From the NCBI GenBank assembly GCA_029207755.1, contig JARCOQ010000098.1, forward strand, positions 124,001-188,000: DNA of 64,000 bases, in the 5' to 3' direction. Below are positions 20,368-30,670 of this stretch, piece by piece. The notes under the pieces are model-generated. The model worked only from the letters and a program-made list of their open reading frames with translations, did not search any database and was not told where the DNA came from. Every line of letters starts with the position of its first letter. The stretch's first letter is position 1. Source of the stretch: Chamaea fasciata. Taxonomy: Eukaryota; Chordata; Aves; Passeriformes; Sylviidae. The translations under genes were made by a program, and so were the position numbers.

Positions 20368-21765
20368 TTGCTGTGGCTGCACATGGGGACATGTTCATGG
20401 ATAAAGGACAGTGACAAGTCAGGACAGGCTGCTTTGAGCCAAACATGGGTCATTCCCTGTAGACTGTCCCACTGTGATTCACCCACCCTTGTTCCTGCTC
20501 TGGGAAAACCTTCACCCAGGTCCCTGCCTGAGCTCCAGTTGTGCTGTCTGAGTGTGCCAGGAGCAGCCAGGCCTGTGCATGGGGGCTCTCCAGGAGCCGT
20601 CCCTGCCCTGCTGCCCTGGGTTTTTGGCCATGTGGCAGAGGGACAAGCCTGGATATTCAGGATTTGTCAGTGGAATCACTCCTAATGCAGAAAGGCTTGT
20701 TGCCATCTTCACTCCCACTTCTAAAGGGCATGGAGAACAGGAAGGAATTATAGGCATTATTTTCCTGCCCACACATCATTCCTGGTATACTGAGGTCAGA
20801 AATCCCCAGCATTTCTGCTGCACCAGACCTTGCCCAGAGCAGAGGGATCCCTGAATGTCTCACCCTCTCCAAAGGTCTCTGGGCAAGGTCCTCAGCACCC
20901 CCTTCTGCCAAGGACACTCACAGCTCCCTTGGCAAACCCAACAGCATTTCCTCAGCTGTGGCATCTCTGCACTTCCCCGTGGCACATTCAGGGAACTGCC
21001 AGAGGCTCTGGCACAGATCTGCAGGCAGGAGGGCAGCTCAGAGCTTGGAAGGACGCAGCAAGGAGATCCCCGGGTGTGCCCATGATGGGGTCTCAGGGAG
21101 GGGGCTCAGCTCATTCCCCTTTCCCATGGACTGCTTTGCCCACAGCCACACAGCTCACAGGGAAGCTCGGACAGCCCATTCCCATGGACACAGCTGCCTG
21201 GCAAGAATCCCAAGGGCAGTGCCTGGCTCAGCTGCTGCAAATGCCAGAGCCTCCCTGAGAGCACCAGATGACAGTGACAGAACCAGGGGAGGGCAGAACC
21301 AAGAGAAGATGTTGTGGGGCTGTGCCTGGGAGGGCAGGGCAGACACAGCCAGGCACTCAGGACAGTGTTCCCGTGCCCAGCTGTGCACAGCACCTCCCAC
21401 ACACCCACAGTGCCCTCCTGCCCCCAGCACTGCTCTGTTCAGCCCCCTCTCCTTCCCTGAGCCTCTCCCTGGGCCTGGACATTTCCCTCCTGAGAGGAGC
21501 CTTGTCCCTGCCAGTGCTCACAGAGCCCATCCCACCCTCTGCGCCCTGGGCCCAGCCCTACAGAAACCTGCCTGTCTGCAGGGCCCGGCCTGGGGCAGGG
21601 TCTGTCTGCAGCTGGGCAAGGGCAGCTCAGGAGAGCCCTGCTGGGCCCTGCAAAGGGGATGCTGCTGCTGCTGCTGAGGGCTGAGGAGTGGCTGAAGGCC
21701 CTTTAGGAGGCTCCCAGCAGAGAGACTGACCACCCAAAGTTACAAATCAGGAGTCTCTGTAAATG
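20368..21765. other. No gene recognised
   Basis: Sequence upstream of the receptor pseudogene. Overlapping open frames on both strands, including one of 239 codons at 20958-21677, have GC-rich low-information composition and no domain. Confidence 0.4.
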
Positions 21766-21832
21766 ATTAAACATGACTCTGATGATCCTAGGTGTCCCTT
21801 TCAACTCAGAATGTTCTGTGGTTCTGTGATTA
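21766..21832 (+). repeat. CR1 LINE 3' end fragment
   Basis: The text GATGATCCTAGGTGTCCC..CAACTCAGAAT and the TGTGGTTCTGTGATT tail match the conserved 3' end of chicken-repeat-1 LINEs, which ends in ATTCTATGATTCT-like octamers rather than poly(A). Only the last 70 or so bases are present. Confidence 0.75.
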
Positions 21833-23639
21833 CAATTCCTGTTCTGCTTCACTCATCCTCTTTTGCCTATAATCAGAAGAGAAAAAAAACCTCTTGCAAC
21901 AGCGTTACAACAGTGAAGTAAAAACCAGACCTTTCTTGGAAACTTCCAGGTGTCTCAGTGGGAATGAGGAACACCCAGCCCCTGATTTCAACAATTTATT
22001 AGAGATTGATTAATTAGGATATTTAACAGAAACATCAAATAGGAAATTCAGTATCCACAGCTACAAACCCCTGGGTCAACCCATTGGAGTAGGTCCAAGG
22101 GCTTCTTTGTGCCACTTTTTTTTCTGACTGCTCACACTCTGGTTTGAAAACAAAATGTTCATCTTGTAGGTCCACTTCCTGACAATAAGACTGGGCAGTA
22201 TTTCAGGAATATATTTTGAAGCTTATTGTTCTAAAATCTAAGATAAAGGGTAGGAAATGTTGTAGAGTTAATTAAAGATTATAGTAATACAAGTATATAA
22301 AAGTAGTTGAATAGAGTCATAGTGGTTGAATAGAGTTGATTAAAGATAATAGTTTTATAACTACATAATAGTAGTTAACAGTAGTTAACAGAGCTACGAA
22401 TAAATGAAAAATGCATCAAAAGCAAAAATGTTTTTGTCATCACCCCAACTTTCCCATCCTTCTCCAAGCAGGAAATTGAAAACACTCTCAGGAAAGTTCC
22501 TGGTCTTTGCAGCAATACCAGGCTTAGCTTCCTTTGGCAAGTGTCCTCCGGAGCTGTGCCCAGGCTGGTCTGGAGCTGGGAGCAGCCCTGCCCCACACAG
22601 CCCCTCTCAGCAGCAGCACCTGCCCTGCTCAGGGCGGCTCCTTCCCCCCACAGCTTCTCCCCAGCGCTGGCAGCAGCTCCCCGGGCCAGCTGAGAGCTGT
22701 CCCTGGCAGGCAGCAGGGTCCCTGGCCCAGCGCAGCGCCCTGGGCTGCAGGACCCTGCTCTGCACGACAGCCCTGGGCACCCCTGGCTGCAGCCCCGGCT
22801 GCTCAGCCCTGCAGCAGAGCCCGGCAACAGGGAGCTGCCCTGTGCTGTGCCTCGGGGGCTGCAGCAGGGACACCCAGCCCTGCCCTGGGGCCACATGCCT
22901 GCTCTGCAGCCACGCTGAGAGTCCTCCTGGAAGGGCCTTAAAGCTGTGGGATGTGCCAGCTTCAGGAGATCCCTGCAGGAGCTGCAGCTTCTCTTCCCCC
23001 AGCCTGGGAGTGACTCTTCCTAACGCTGCGAGGATTTGTCCCCCAGTGAGCCCTCAGTGAGCTCTGCTCTGTGCTGCCAGCCCAGGCTGAGTTGAAGCCC
23101 TCTGTGCCTGTGTGCTGTGCCCGGGGTGGCTGCAGGCAGTGCCCCAGCCCTGCTGGGCTGGGCACAGGAGCTGCTCCTGGGCAGAGCTGTCTCTCTGCAG
23201 CGCTGCCCTTGCCAGGAGCTGCCTCTGTGCCAGGAGCCCGGCCCAGCTCAGCAGCGCAGACACGGCACAAGGGCTTGAGTGACCCTCTCCAGGCTTGTGC
23301 TGAGGCCCTGAACATCAGTCCCTGAGAGGGAGCTGGAGAAACCTCTCAAGAATTCAAAGTCAGAATCCAGCTCCAAAGTTTCTTGAAGTTTTACTGGGTC
23401 CCGCTGAGGGACACGACAGAGAAAGTGTCCCCAGGCCCCAGCCAGAGCAGAGAACTGCAGGCAGTGATGACACGTGGGGACAAAGAGAAGCCAAGTCTTG
23501 GTGCCCTGGGCCACAGCAGCCTCTGTGCCACCAAGGGCCGTGAGGAGTCACCTTGTCCTGAGGCCCTGGGGCCTCCTGGCACAGCCCCGGCAAGCCTGGG
23601 CACTGTCAGCCCCTTGTCCTGCCCTCAGCATCCCCCTCC
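21833..23639. other. No gene recognised
   Basis: An AT-rich part (to about 22400) with short local repeats of TAATAGTAGTTAACAG type is followed by GC-rich sequence. Long open frames in the GC-rich part (up to 218 codons) occur on both strands and show no domain. Confidence 0.4.
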
Positions 23640-24640
23640 CATCCCAGTGGCCTCAAGGATGTGCTGGAAGGAGTCCCTGGGGAGCCTTGGTCAGGAATGG
23701 CCCTGGGGGCTCCTTAATGCTCCCAGGGACCGCAGGCTTTTCAAAGGACTTAGGGCTTTGCTTTTGCCTTGGAGTCTCAGAGAGGTTTGTGCAATCACGG
23801 CCTCCAGTTATCTGCTTTAATTAGTCCCTTGAGAGGCTTTGTCAGTAATGACACTCAGTGCACTCATTAATGCTTCAAAGCACTTCAGGTTTTTAAAGGT
23901 ACTTGATGCTTCCCTTTTAAAACTGACTTTGTGAAAGGTTTGTGCCATTGTTGCCCAAATTATCTACTGTAACAAGTCCTTTGAGATTCTCAATCAGTAA
24001 AAGCACTCAGTGGGGCTCATCAGTAATTCCGGCTACTCAAGGTTTATTCAAGGACTTTTTTTTGACACTGAGTCTGAGAGGTTTGTGCACTCGCGGCCTC
24101 CAATTATTTGCTCTAATCAGTCCCTTGAGATTTTTACTCAGTAACAACACTCGGTGGAGCTCATTCATGCTTCAAGGTAATCGGGGTCATTTAAGCACTT
24201 CTTTTTGCCACTGAGTCTCTGAGAGGTTTGTGCAATCATGGCCCCAATTATCTGCTTTAAGGAGTCCCTTGAGAGCTGTGAATTGACACTCAGTGGGGCT
24301 CATTCATGCTTTGAGATACTCAGGGTGTTTAAGGTACTTTGGGTTTTTCCTTCCCACACTGAGTCTCTGAGAGGTTTTGGTGCAATCCTGGCCTCCAATT
24401 CTCTCCTCCAAGGACTCCATGAGGAACCTGTGTTGGGGATGGACCTCAGGGTGACCCTTTAATGCTTCCAGACACTTTGGGTTTTTCCTCTGACTCTGAC
24501 TCCTGGAAAGGTTTGTGGAATCTCTTCTCAGGCCCTGAGGTTCCAGGGCTCAGCACCAAATGCATCACTGGGCTCATTAGGAGAAAGCAAGTCCTGACAA
24601 ACCACGGCTGTGCCTTTATTTCCTTCTGGCCTGGTGCAGT
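23640..24640 (+). repeat. Tandem array, about 145-bp units
   Basis: The landmark GAGAGGTTTGTGC and its variants start at 23780, 23933, 24076, 24221, 24369 and 24506, giving periods of 153, 143, 145, 148 and 137 bases. Each unit also carries a CCTCCAATTATCTGC-like block, AGTCCCTTGAGA, and CACTCAGTGGGGCTCATTCATGCTT. A partial unit precedes the first. Units are diverged at perhaps 15-25 percent of positions, so the array is old. Confidence 0.8.
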
Positions 24641-25080
24641 TCCTTAGGAAGTCTTTTCTCCTAGAGTTATGGAGAAATAGTTCAAAGAGGAATCAACACT
24701 CTTCTTTTCAAAGGGGGTATTTTTCTCTTGAGAGCAGAGGTCATTGCAGCATTCAAGTGACTGATACTGATCCAGGGTCTCTCCTAAGGAAGTCTGGCCT
24801 GGTCAGAGGAGCTGTGCCTTGAGGTCTGATCCACTTTGGACAACCATGCTCCACATTCCCTAACCCCATCCTGCCTCTCCTCACTCACCTGGGACCTGCT
24901 TTGCTCAGAGAACTGGGTTCACTCAGACAAAGAGAGGTTTTCTTCCTTTCTTAGCAATCAAAACCTCCTAAGTTCCAAACAATCTCCTCAATTTGTGGCA
25001 AGCCCAAGGTGTCACCAAGGAGGTTCCCCTTCCCCAAGGCAGAACCATGCAAGGAATGTTTTAGACACCAACGAAGATGT
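24620..25080 (+). repeat. Old interspersed repeat, uninterrupted copy
   Basis: Reverse-complement partner of 12385-13530. It retains the uninterrupted target TCTCCTCAAT near 24985, where the other copy holds a solo LTR with duplicated AGGA (TCCT on this strand). Confidence 0.65.
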
Positions 25081-25663
25081 ACGATAAACAAAAATTTAGA
25101 GTCGGCTGGAGGCAGAATTAGACCAACTCCTCAAGGACAGACAAGCTTTGAACTCCTTGCAAGTCAAAGCTCCAGGTGGGTTGTTGGGAGGTGTGTGAGT
25201 GAGGCAAGAGTGAGGGCAAGGGAAATGCAGAGAGCCCTGGAAGTGCTTCTGTGCACACAGGCTGTGGGGAAGGGCGCTGCAGCCCAGGCCTGGGCCAGGA
25301 GGGAGGCTGGATCATCATCCCAAGCTGCCCGGGGCCATGGCAAGGGGCTGTGGCCACGGACACTGGCCTGAGCCCAGTGCCTGGGCCCCTTGCCCAGGGC
25401 TGGTGTCAGTGGCCAGAGCCAGAGGGGATCCCTTGCTGGGGGCTGTGCCACGGCCACCTGCCCTGTGCCGCGCCGGCTGCTCAGGCGCCGCGGAACCAGC
25501 AGCAAACGCCGCTGCCAGGGCCAAAGGCAGCTCAGCCAGGCAGAAAGGGGCAGTGCTGGGCACTGGTTCCATGGCAGCCCTCACTGGGACAGCACACCTG
25601 GGTCACCTGTCCCGGCAATTGCCACGGAAACCTGGCTCATTGGGAATGCAATGGTGGACAAAG
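25081..25663. other. No gene recognised
   Basis: GC-rich sequence; a long frame (25390-26565, 391 codons) starts here but runs through a CR1 fragment and is rejected. Confidence 0.4.
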
Positions 25664-25955
25664 GTTTTAGGAGGGCCTGTCCCAATAGGACAAAGGGTGC
25701 TGGTTTTAAACTGAAGGAAGGGAGGTTCAGATGCGGAGAGATAAGGAAGAAATTTCTGAGGATGAGGCTGGTGATCCACCAGGACAGGCTTTCCCAGAGA
25801 GCTGGTCAATGCCCCCTCCCTGGAAACATTCAGGTCCAGCTGGGACAGGGCTCTGAAAAACCTGATCCGGTGAAAGATGTCCCTGCTCATCGCAGGCGTT
25901 TGGATGAGATGAGCACTGCAGAGCTCTTCCCATCCCAACCATTCCAGGATTGCAT
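25664..25955 (+). repeat. CR1 LINE 3' fragment, about 290 bp
   Basis: Diagnostic CR1 stretches in order: AGGACAAAGGGTGCTGGTTTTAAACTGAAGGA, AGGAAGAAATTTCTGAGGATGAGG, CTGGTCAATGCCCCCTCCCTGGAA, AAGATGTCCCTGCTCATCGCAG, and the terminal TCCCAACCATTCCAGGATTGCATG. The element is 5'-truncated as usual for CR1. Confidence 0.9.
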
Positions 25956-26839
25956 GGGGAGAAGGGGCTGCTGGCTGGACTCCATCCACTCCCTTGACTC
26001 CTCCTTGTCTCTGCTGGAGCCCACATCCAGCAGCCAAAGCCAGCCCCTTCTCTGGCCTTTCCCCCCCTGCCCCAGGGGCTGCCAGAGCCAGGGAGGCACA
26101 GGTGACCTTGAGGCTTTGCAGGGCTCAGGCACAGCGGCTGTGCCAGAGTCAGGGCTGAGGTGTCACTCTGCGGGCTGGGGCAGAGCCCAGGCAGAAATGA
26201 GCCCTGAAGCAGCAGCTGTGCAGTGGGGGCCAGCAGGCCGGGCTGCCAAGGGAGGCTTCTGGCCATGGCCTGGAAGCAGCTGCTGCTGCCAAGGTGCCTT
26301 TGGTGCCTCAGGCTCTCCCTGGCACAGCTCCCAGCACGGCACTCTGCACTTGTGCCCGAGCCCTTCGTTGTGTTGGCTTGGCCTGGGGCTTTTCCTGCAG
26401 CGGGACCTGCCCTGGTCATGGCACAGGAAAGGCAGTTCCTCATGGAGCAGGAGGCTCTGCCTGGAATGGGCTCAAACAAGTCCAACAAGGCCCTGTTTAC
26501 TTCAAAATTGCTTCCTAGAGCACTATATTCTATATAATTGTTACAGCTCCTATACTGTGGAGTAAATAACTCTCTTTTTTCTATTTGCTCTGTTGTGTAA
26601 ATAAATCTTTCTGTCTAATCCTGATCAGAATCAATCATAGCTGCATTTATGGAAATATATCTGGTATTGAATCGGTAATCCTGGGGGACAAATTGCATTG
26701 CAGTTCAATTCCACCTGTCCAGTCTTTTATACGTAAACCTTTGACAAAGTCTGGGACTAGGATTGGATCCAGCCACTCCCAGTCTCCTCTCTTAGATGGA
26801 ATTTGAAAAGTCAGGCATCCTGGAGGGGTTTGAGGATCC
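25956..26839. other. No gene recognised
   Basis: GC-rich sequence to about 26500, then AT-rich sequence with an AATAAA at 26600-26605. The latter could be a decayed LTR or a 3' untranslated region, but nothing coding is recognised. Confidence 0.35.
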
Positions 26840-27552
26840 ATGGTGTCTGTTGGGTGTCATTTCTCCACCTCATGACTCAGCAGGAGTTTCTCCAGTGAAG
26901 AAATGAAGCTTTTGCCTGAAGCTCCCACTCTGCCCATGACAGGAAGCTGTCAGAGTCTGTCCAAGGATGTGATATGCCTCACGACTGTCTCCAATGATTG
27001 AGGACTGAGACCCCAGGCTCTGAAAGCAGCCCCTGGCCTGGCTGAGGTGGAACGCTTGCCAAGTCTCGGAGGACTGGTATGCATCTCCATGAGAGCGGAG
27101 TGCAAGAACAATGGAACTGGTCACAGTGGACTGAGCCAAGGCTGCCTGTCCAAACTGGTCTGTCCGTACTGGAGGTACGGTTTGCAGCTTGTTCCTGAGC
27201 ACTCAGCCTTTACACAGCTGGTTCCCGCTTTGGCTCTGTGCCCCTTGCTTTGCTTCCCGCTTTGACCAACCTATAAAACCTCCGGAGACCCCCGCTCACT
27301 TTTGTGATCACCCCACTGGAGAAGATCGCGTCTATAGGCATCGTTAGGCGTCGAAGACTCGACCCTCCACGTTCATAGCTATAATCCCCTTCCCCTCTTT
27401 CTCTCTCTTTCCTACTATTTTTTATTTCTCTCCCCACTATGGCATTTGTTGGCACTAAATAAAGGTGCATTTTTGATGGAGTAAACTGAGTTGTTCCCTG
27501 CTGTGTCTTTTGCGCTCTGAGATCCCTAAAACAAACCATCAGGTTCCCTGCA
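26840..27552 (+). repeat. Probable 5' LTR of the class III element
   Basis: Contains a TATA box (TATAAAA at 27272-27278) and a poly(A) signal (AATAAA at 27458-27463) 180 bases apart, as in an LTR promoter plus R region. The right end is placed at CCCTGCA near 27552, just before TATATTTGTGGACCCTGAC. That last stretch resembles, imperfectly, a tRNA-Trp-type primer site. Both boundaries are tentative. Confidence 0.45.
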
Positions 27553-27999
27553 TATATTTGTGGACCCTGACATGAAATGGGCGTCACGGTCAGGATCTTG
27601 ATGGACAGAGGGGTTGCGGGTTTTGTATAGCTTGTAACAGGGGAAGGACCCTCGTCTCAGCCGCACCTAGCACGCCACTTGGGTGAGCGCTGTTAGAAAG
27701 CAAGGGGGGCCAGGGAAAATTCCCGCACACTGTATACACCCAGGTGTATAGCACTCCCTGTCATCAGGATTTCACAAAAGGATCTCATTGTGCAAAAGAC
27801 GGGACTGTAGTTAGTTTTTGTGTGTTTTGGGCTGCTTGGTGTAGTTGAGGAGACAACTCTTTGGAACTAAGGTGAACCTCCCAGGCAGTTTTGGTCTCCT
27901 CGCCCATTCCAGGGAAGCAAAGGGAAACACAGTTTTAGCTGTGCCTTCGGTGTAACTTGAAGCGTACCTCCCTGAGAGTGGTTTTGGTCCCTGCACAAA

Positions 28000-29574
28000 A
28001 TGAGTGAAAAAGATAAGAATGCATTTTATGCTTTGCTAGCCAAACATGGTGCTAGACCTTCTCCAGACGGAGAAAGGTGGGCACAGAATAATTGGTTTAA
28101 CTTTGAAAAGATTGTAGATAGAATATATTCTTTGCAACATGATGCTAGATACAAACTGGGCAGAAATAAAACCATTCTTTGCTCAGTTTTGGGGGCCTGT
28201 CTTTCGGCAGCCATAGAAACCCGTTTTGAACGGGTAAGTGAAGAAAAAGCAGTCATAGAATCCCTGCAGAATTTGGTAGAAGCTTTGCAAAAACAATTAG
28301 AACAGGAAAGAAATCAGAATTATTTGCTGCAGATTTCTCTTGCAGAAGAGCGAAGCAAAAATTTAAAATCTGCAGATTTACCCACAGAAATAGAAGGAAA
28401 GGAGACATACAAAATGAAACAAATATACCCTCAGAAAGAATTAGTACACATGCAAAATTGTGGGGAGCACTGTTATTCCAACTTGAGACCTCTCATTAAA
28501 ACCGAATATAATTATATAAATGAAGAGGATCATGATCCCCACATAACCACCAAAGAAATACCATACACAGCCACTGAATTAGCTAAATTAAAGAAAGAAT
28601 ACTCCCGCCTCTCTAGTGAATCGGAGATGGAGTATGTTTTCAGAGTTTCCCTCACAGGGGGCGACCAAATTAAATTAAGTGAACAGGAAGCAAGTGGCTA
28701 CTGGGGACATGGAGTTTTCTTAACAACAGGAAACACACATGCTCCATGCTCCCTGACACAGTGTGCAGCTCACTGGGCAGGGGGGTTAAACCCCCTAGAG
28801 ACGGGCGACCCTCTGGCAAGAGTCGGCACCTCAGACCAACTCCTAGAAAACATACACAAAGCTGCATGCTTGCAAATGATACAGGAAAGAAAATTAATCT
28901 CTGGCTATGAGTCGCCAATGCAACAGCCTGTCAAACCTGAGATTATGACCCCCTTCATTCGAGGTTTGCCAGAGTCTCTTAAACCAACAGCAATTTTTCT
29001 TCAAAAAACAATAGCATCTATCTCCTCGGTAGATAGACTTGAAAGATTTCTCGGACACACAAGAGATCAAACTGGTTCCACTGACTCCACTGACTCCTCA
29101 CCTTTTACAACTCCTAGCACACAATCTAACAGCAGTTATAAACTTTGGACATGGAGTGAGGTAGCAGAGGAGTTAGTAAATTACAGTAGAAAATATGGAC
29201 CAGTGAAGTACTCAGAGGACAAACCAGAAAAACCCAGAGGAGTCAGGCACATTGCTTCTCCTAATGAAAAACCAGAAAAGGGAAAACAAATTTCCAGACG
29301 GCAGCAGCTGTGGTTGCTAGGGCTGAAAAGGGGAGTTCCACGAGAAGTAATGGATAAATTGCCGTATGATAAATTGGCTAAAATAATTTCCAATTGGCCC
29401 TGTCCCAAACCTATTGTGTGGGAATCATCCAACCAACAACCCAGTGCACCTCCTCTTCCACAAGCCTTGGGCAACCAGCCACAACATTCCCCAACACAGG
29501 TTTTAAGCAATGAGACACAGCATGCTCTCTCCCCGCTTCAGGGAAGTGAAACACACCAACCTCCTTTAAACTAG
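28000..29574 (+). CDS. Gag of the class III element
   Basis: An open frame of 524 codons, presumed to be the structural precursor of an ERV-L-like particle. The ATG at 28000 has a good context (CACAAAATGA) and is the first in frame. The N-terminal 70 residues are mixed. A coiled coil follows at about 85-130 (EEKAVIESLQNLVEALQKQL). Then comes a capsid-like region, where ATELAKLKKEYSRL and GYWGHGVFLTTG (about 200-250) are typical of a Gag group I recall as common in birds. The C-terminus is Pro/Gln/Ser-rich. There is no CCHC zinc knuckle. The frame ends TTA AAC TAG, and the last two sense codons lie in a slippery heptamer, so ribosomes could pass into pol. No internal lesion is visible, in contrast to RT. 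Confidence 0.8.
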   Translation: MSEKDKNAFYALLAKHGARPSPDGERWAQNNWFNFEKIVDRIYSLQHDARYKLGRNKTILCSVLGACLSAAIETRFERVSEEKAVIESLQNLVEALQKQLEQERNQNYLLQISLAEERSKNLKSADLPTEIEGKETYKMKQIYPQKELVHMQNCGEHCYSNLRPLIKTEYNYINEEDHDPHITTKEIPYTATELAKLKKEYSRLSSESEMEYVFRVSLTGGDQIKLSEQEASGYWGHGVFLTTGNTHAPCSLTQCAAHWAGGLNPLETGDPLARVGTSDQLLENIHKAACLQMIQERKLISGYESPMQQPVKPEIMTPFIRGLPESLKPTAIFLQKTIASISSVDRLERFLGHTRDQTGSTDSTDSSPFTTPSTQSNSSYKLWTWSEVAEELVNYSRKYGPVKYSEDKPEKPRGVRHIASPNEKPEKGKQISRRQQLWLLGLKRGVPREVMDKLPYDKLAKIISNWPCPKPIVWESSNQQPSAPPLPQALGNQPQHSPTQVLSNETQHALSPLQGSETHQPPLN

Positions 29575-29610
29575 AAACTCCGTTTCTCGATAGTGAGCGA
29601 AGAAACGGAG
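29565..29610 (+). promoter_or_regulatory. Putative -1 ribosomal frameshift signal, gag to pol
   Basis: The slippery heptamer T TTA AAC (29565-29571) is in register with the gag codons and is followed at once by the gag TAG. A 6-base spacer (TAGAAA) precedes a strong hairpin: CTCCGTTTCT (29578-29587) pairs fully with AGAAACGGAG (29601-29610), and after a bulged A a further CG/CG pair closes an 8-base loop. A -1 slip would move ribosomes into the frame of the downstream protease-RT segment. Heptamer identity, spacing and stem match known -1 signals in retroviruses and coronaviruses. Confidence 0.82.
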
Positions 29611-30641
29611 ACTGGATGTTTTTGAGGAAGCTCACAAAGGACCCGAGAACAGGGGACATATTGATTACAGCAATAGTTGGCCCCAAACAAATATTAATAA
29701 CTTTTGTTGTGGACACAGGGGCCCAAATCAGTGCATTGAAAATCACACACGCCCAAAAGTGTGGGCTTGTTCCCAGCAAAAAACCATGTTGTGTTTTAAA
29801 TGCCCTAGGAACTACAGAGTCTATGAGTATCGCTCTAGTAAAACTCACACTGCCCGGAGAAGACAACCCAATAGCTGTCCAAATGGTCATCGGAAACATT
29901 CCTGACAGTTTGTTAGGGATGGATATACTTGCTGGGAGACAATGGGAAGACTCAGAAGGCTTTCTCTGGTCTTTCGGAGCTCCCAGCCTTAACATCAGGC
30001 TGCTACAAACAGCTCCTTCCCTACCGTTCAGCAAAATCCCTTCTGTGAAACAATATCCTTTACCCTCTGGTGCTAAAGATGGCATCAAGCCAGTCATTCA
30101 GGAATTGAAAGATCAAGGACTAATTGTTAACACTCACAGCCCTTTTAACTCACCAATCTGGCCAGTTAAAAAACCCAATGGAAAGTGGAGACTGACAGTT
30201 GATTACAGACGGCTTAATGCCAACACAGACCCTCTTACAGCAGCGGTCCCAAATACAGCTGAATTAATAATATCAATTCAGGAGAAAGCTCACTCTATTA
30301 CGGCAACAATAGATGTTAAAGACATGTTTTTCATGATACCCATACAACAAGAAGATATGGACCGTTTTGCCTTTACATGGGAGGGACAGCAATATACCTT
30401 CACACGTCTACCCCAAGGGTAGCGACACTCCCCCACTTTAGCCCACCATGCTTTAGCCCAAGAATTAGAAGAACTATCTAAACCTGACACTGTAGCTGTT
30501 TACCAGTCCATAGATGATATTTTAGTGGGAGGGGAAGAAAAAGAAGTAGTGGAGGATGTTCAACAGAAAATAATTTCCCACTTAGAAAGCCTTGGTTTGC
30601 AGATCCCCTCAGAAAAATACAAAAACCTTCTCAAGAAGTGA
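29567..30641 (+). pseudogene. Protease and RT N-terminal half of the class III element, with lesions
   Basis: The frame reached by the -1 shift. It holds an aspartic protease with VVDTGAQ near 29710, then RT with VDYRRLNAN near 30200, TIDVKDMFF, and the FAFTWEGQQYTFTRLPQG region. A TAG at 30420-30422 follows LPQG directly. The same frame continues to the catalytic motif SIDDIL (Asp-Asp at 30513-30518) and then TGA at 30639-30641. Beyond that the coding frame changes, with another TGA just before the next long open segment. At least three lesions therefore hit RT, and this copy cannot make a working polymerase. It is joined to gag through the -1 signal and shares its orientation. Confidence 0.8.
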
Positions 30642-30670
30642 AATTTTGAGGCATCTGGTGGAAAGGAGGT

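Noticed and set aside
20958..21677. 239-codon frame upstream of the olfactory receptor pseudogene
   Set aside because: No receptor or other domain; GC-rich and open on both strands.
23640..24640. Possible CRISPR-like array
   Set aside because: A vertebrate genome with units of about 145 bases that are repeated throughout; there is no short repeat-spacer pattern.
25390..26565. 391-codon open frame on the plus strand
   Set aside because: It runs through a recognisable CR1 LINE fragment and GC-rich filler, with no domain.
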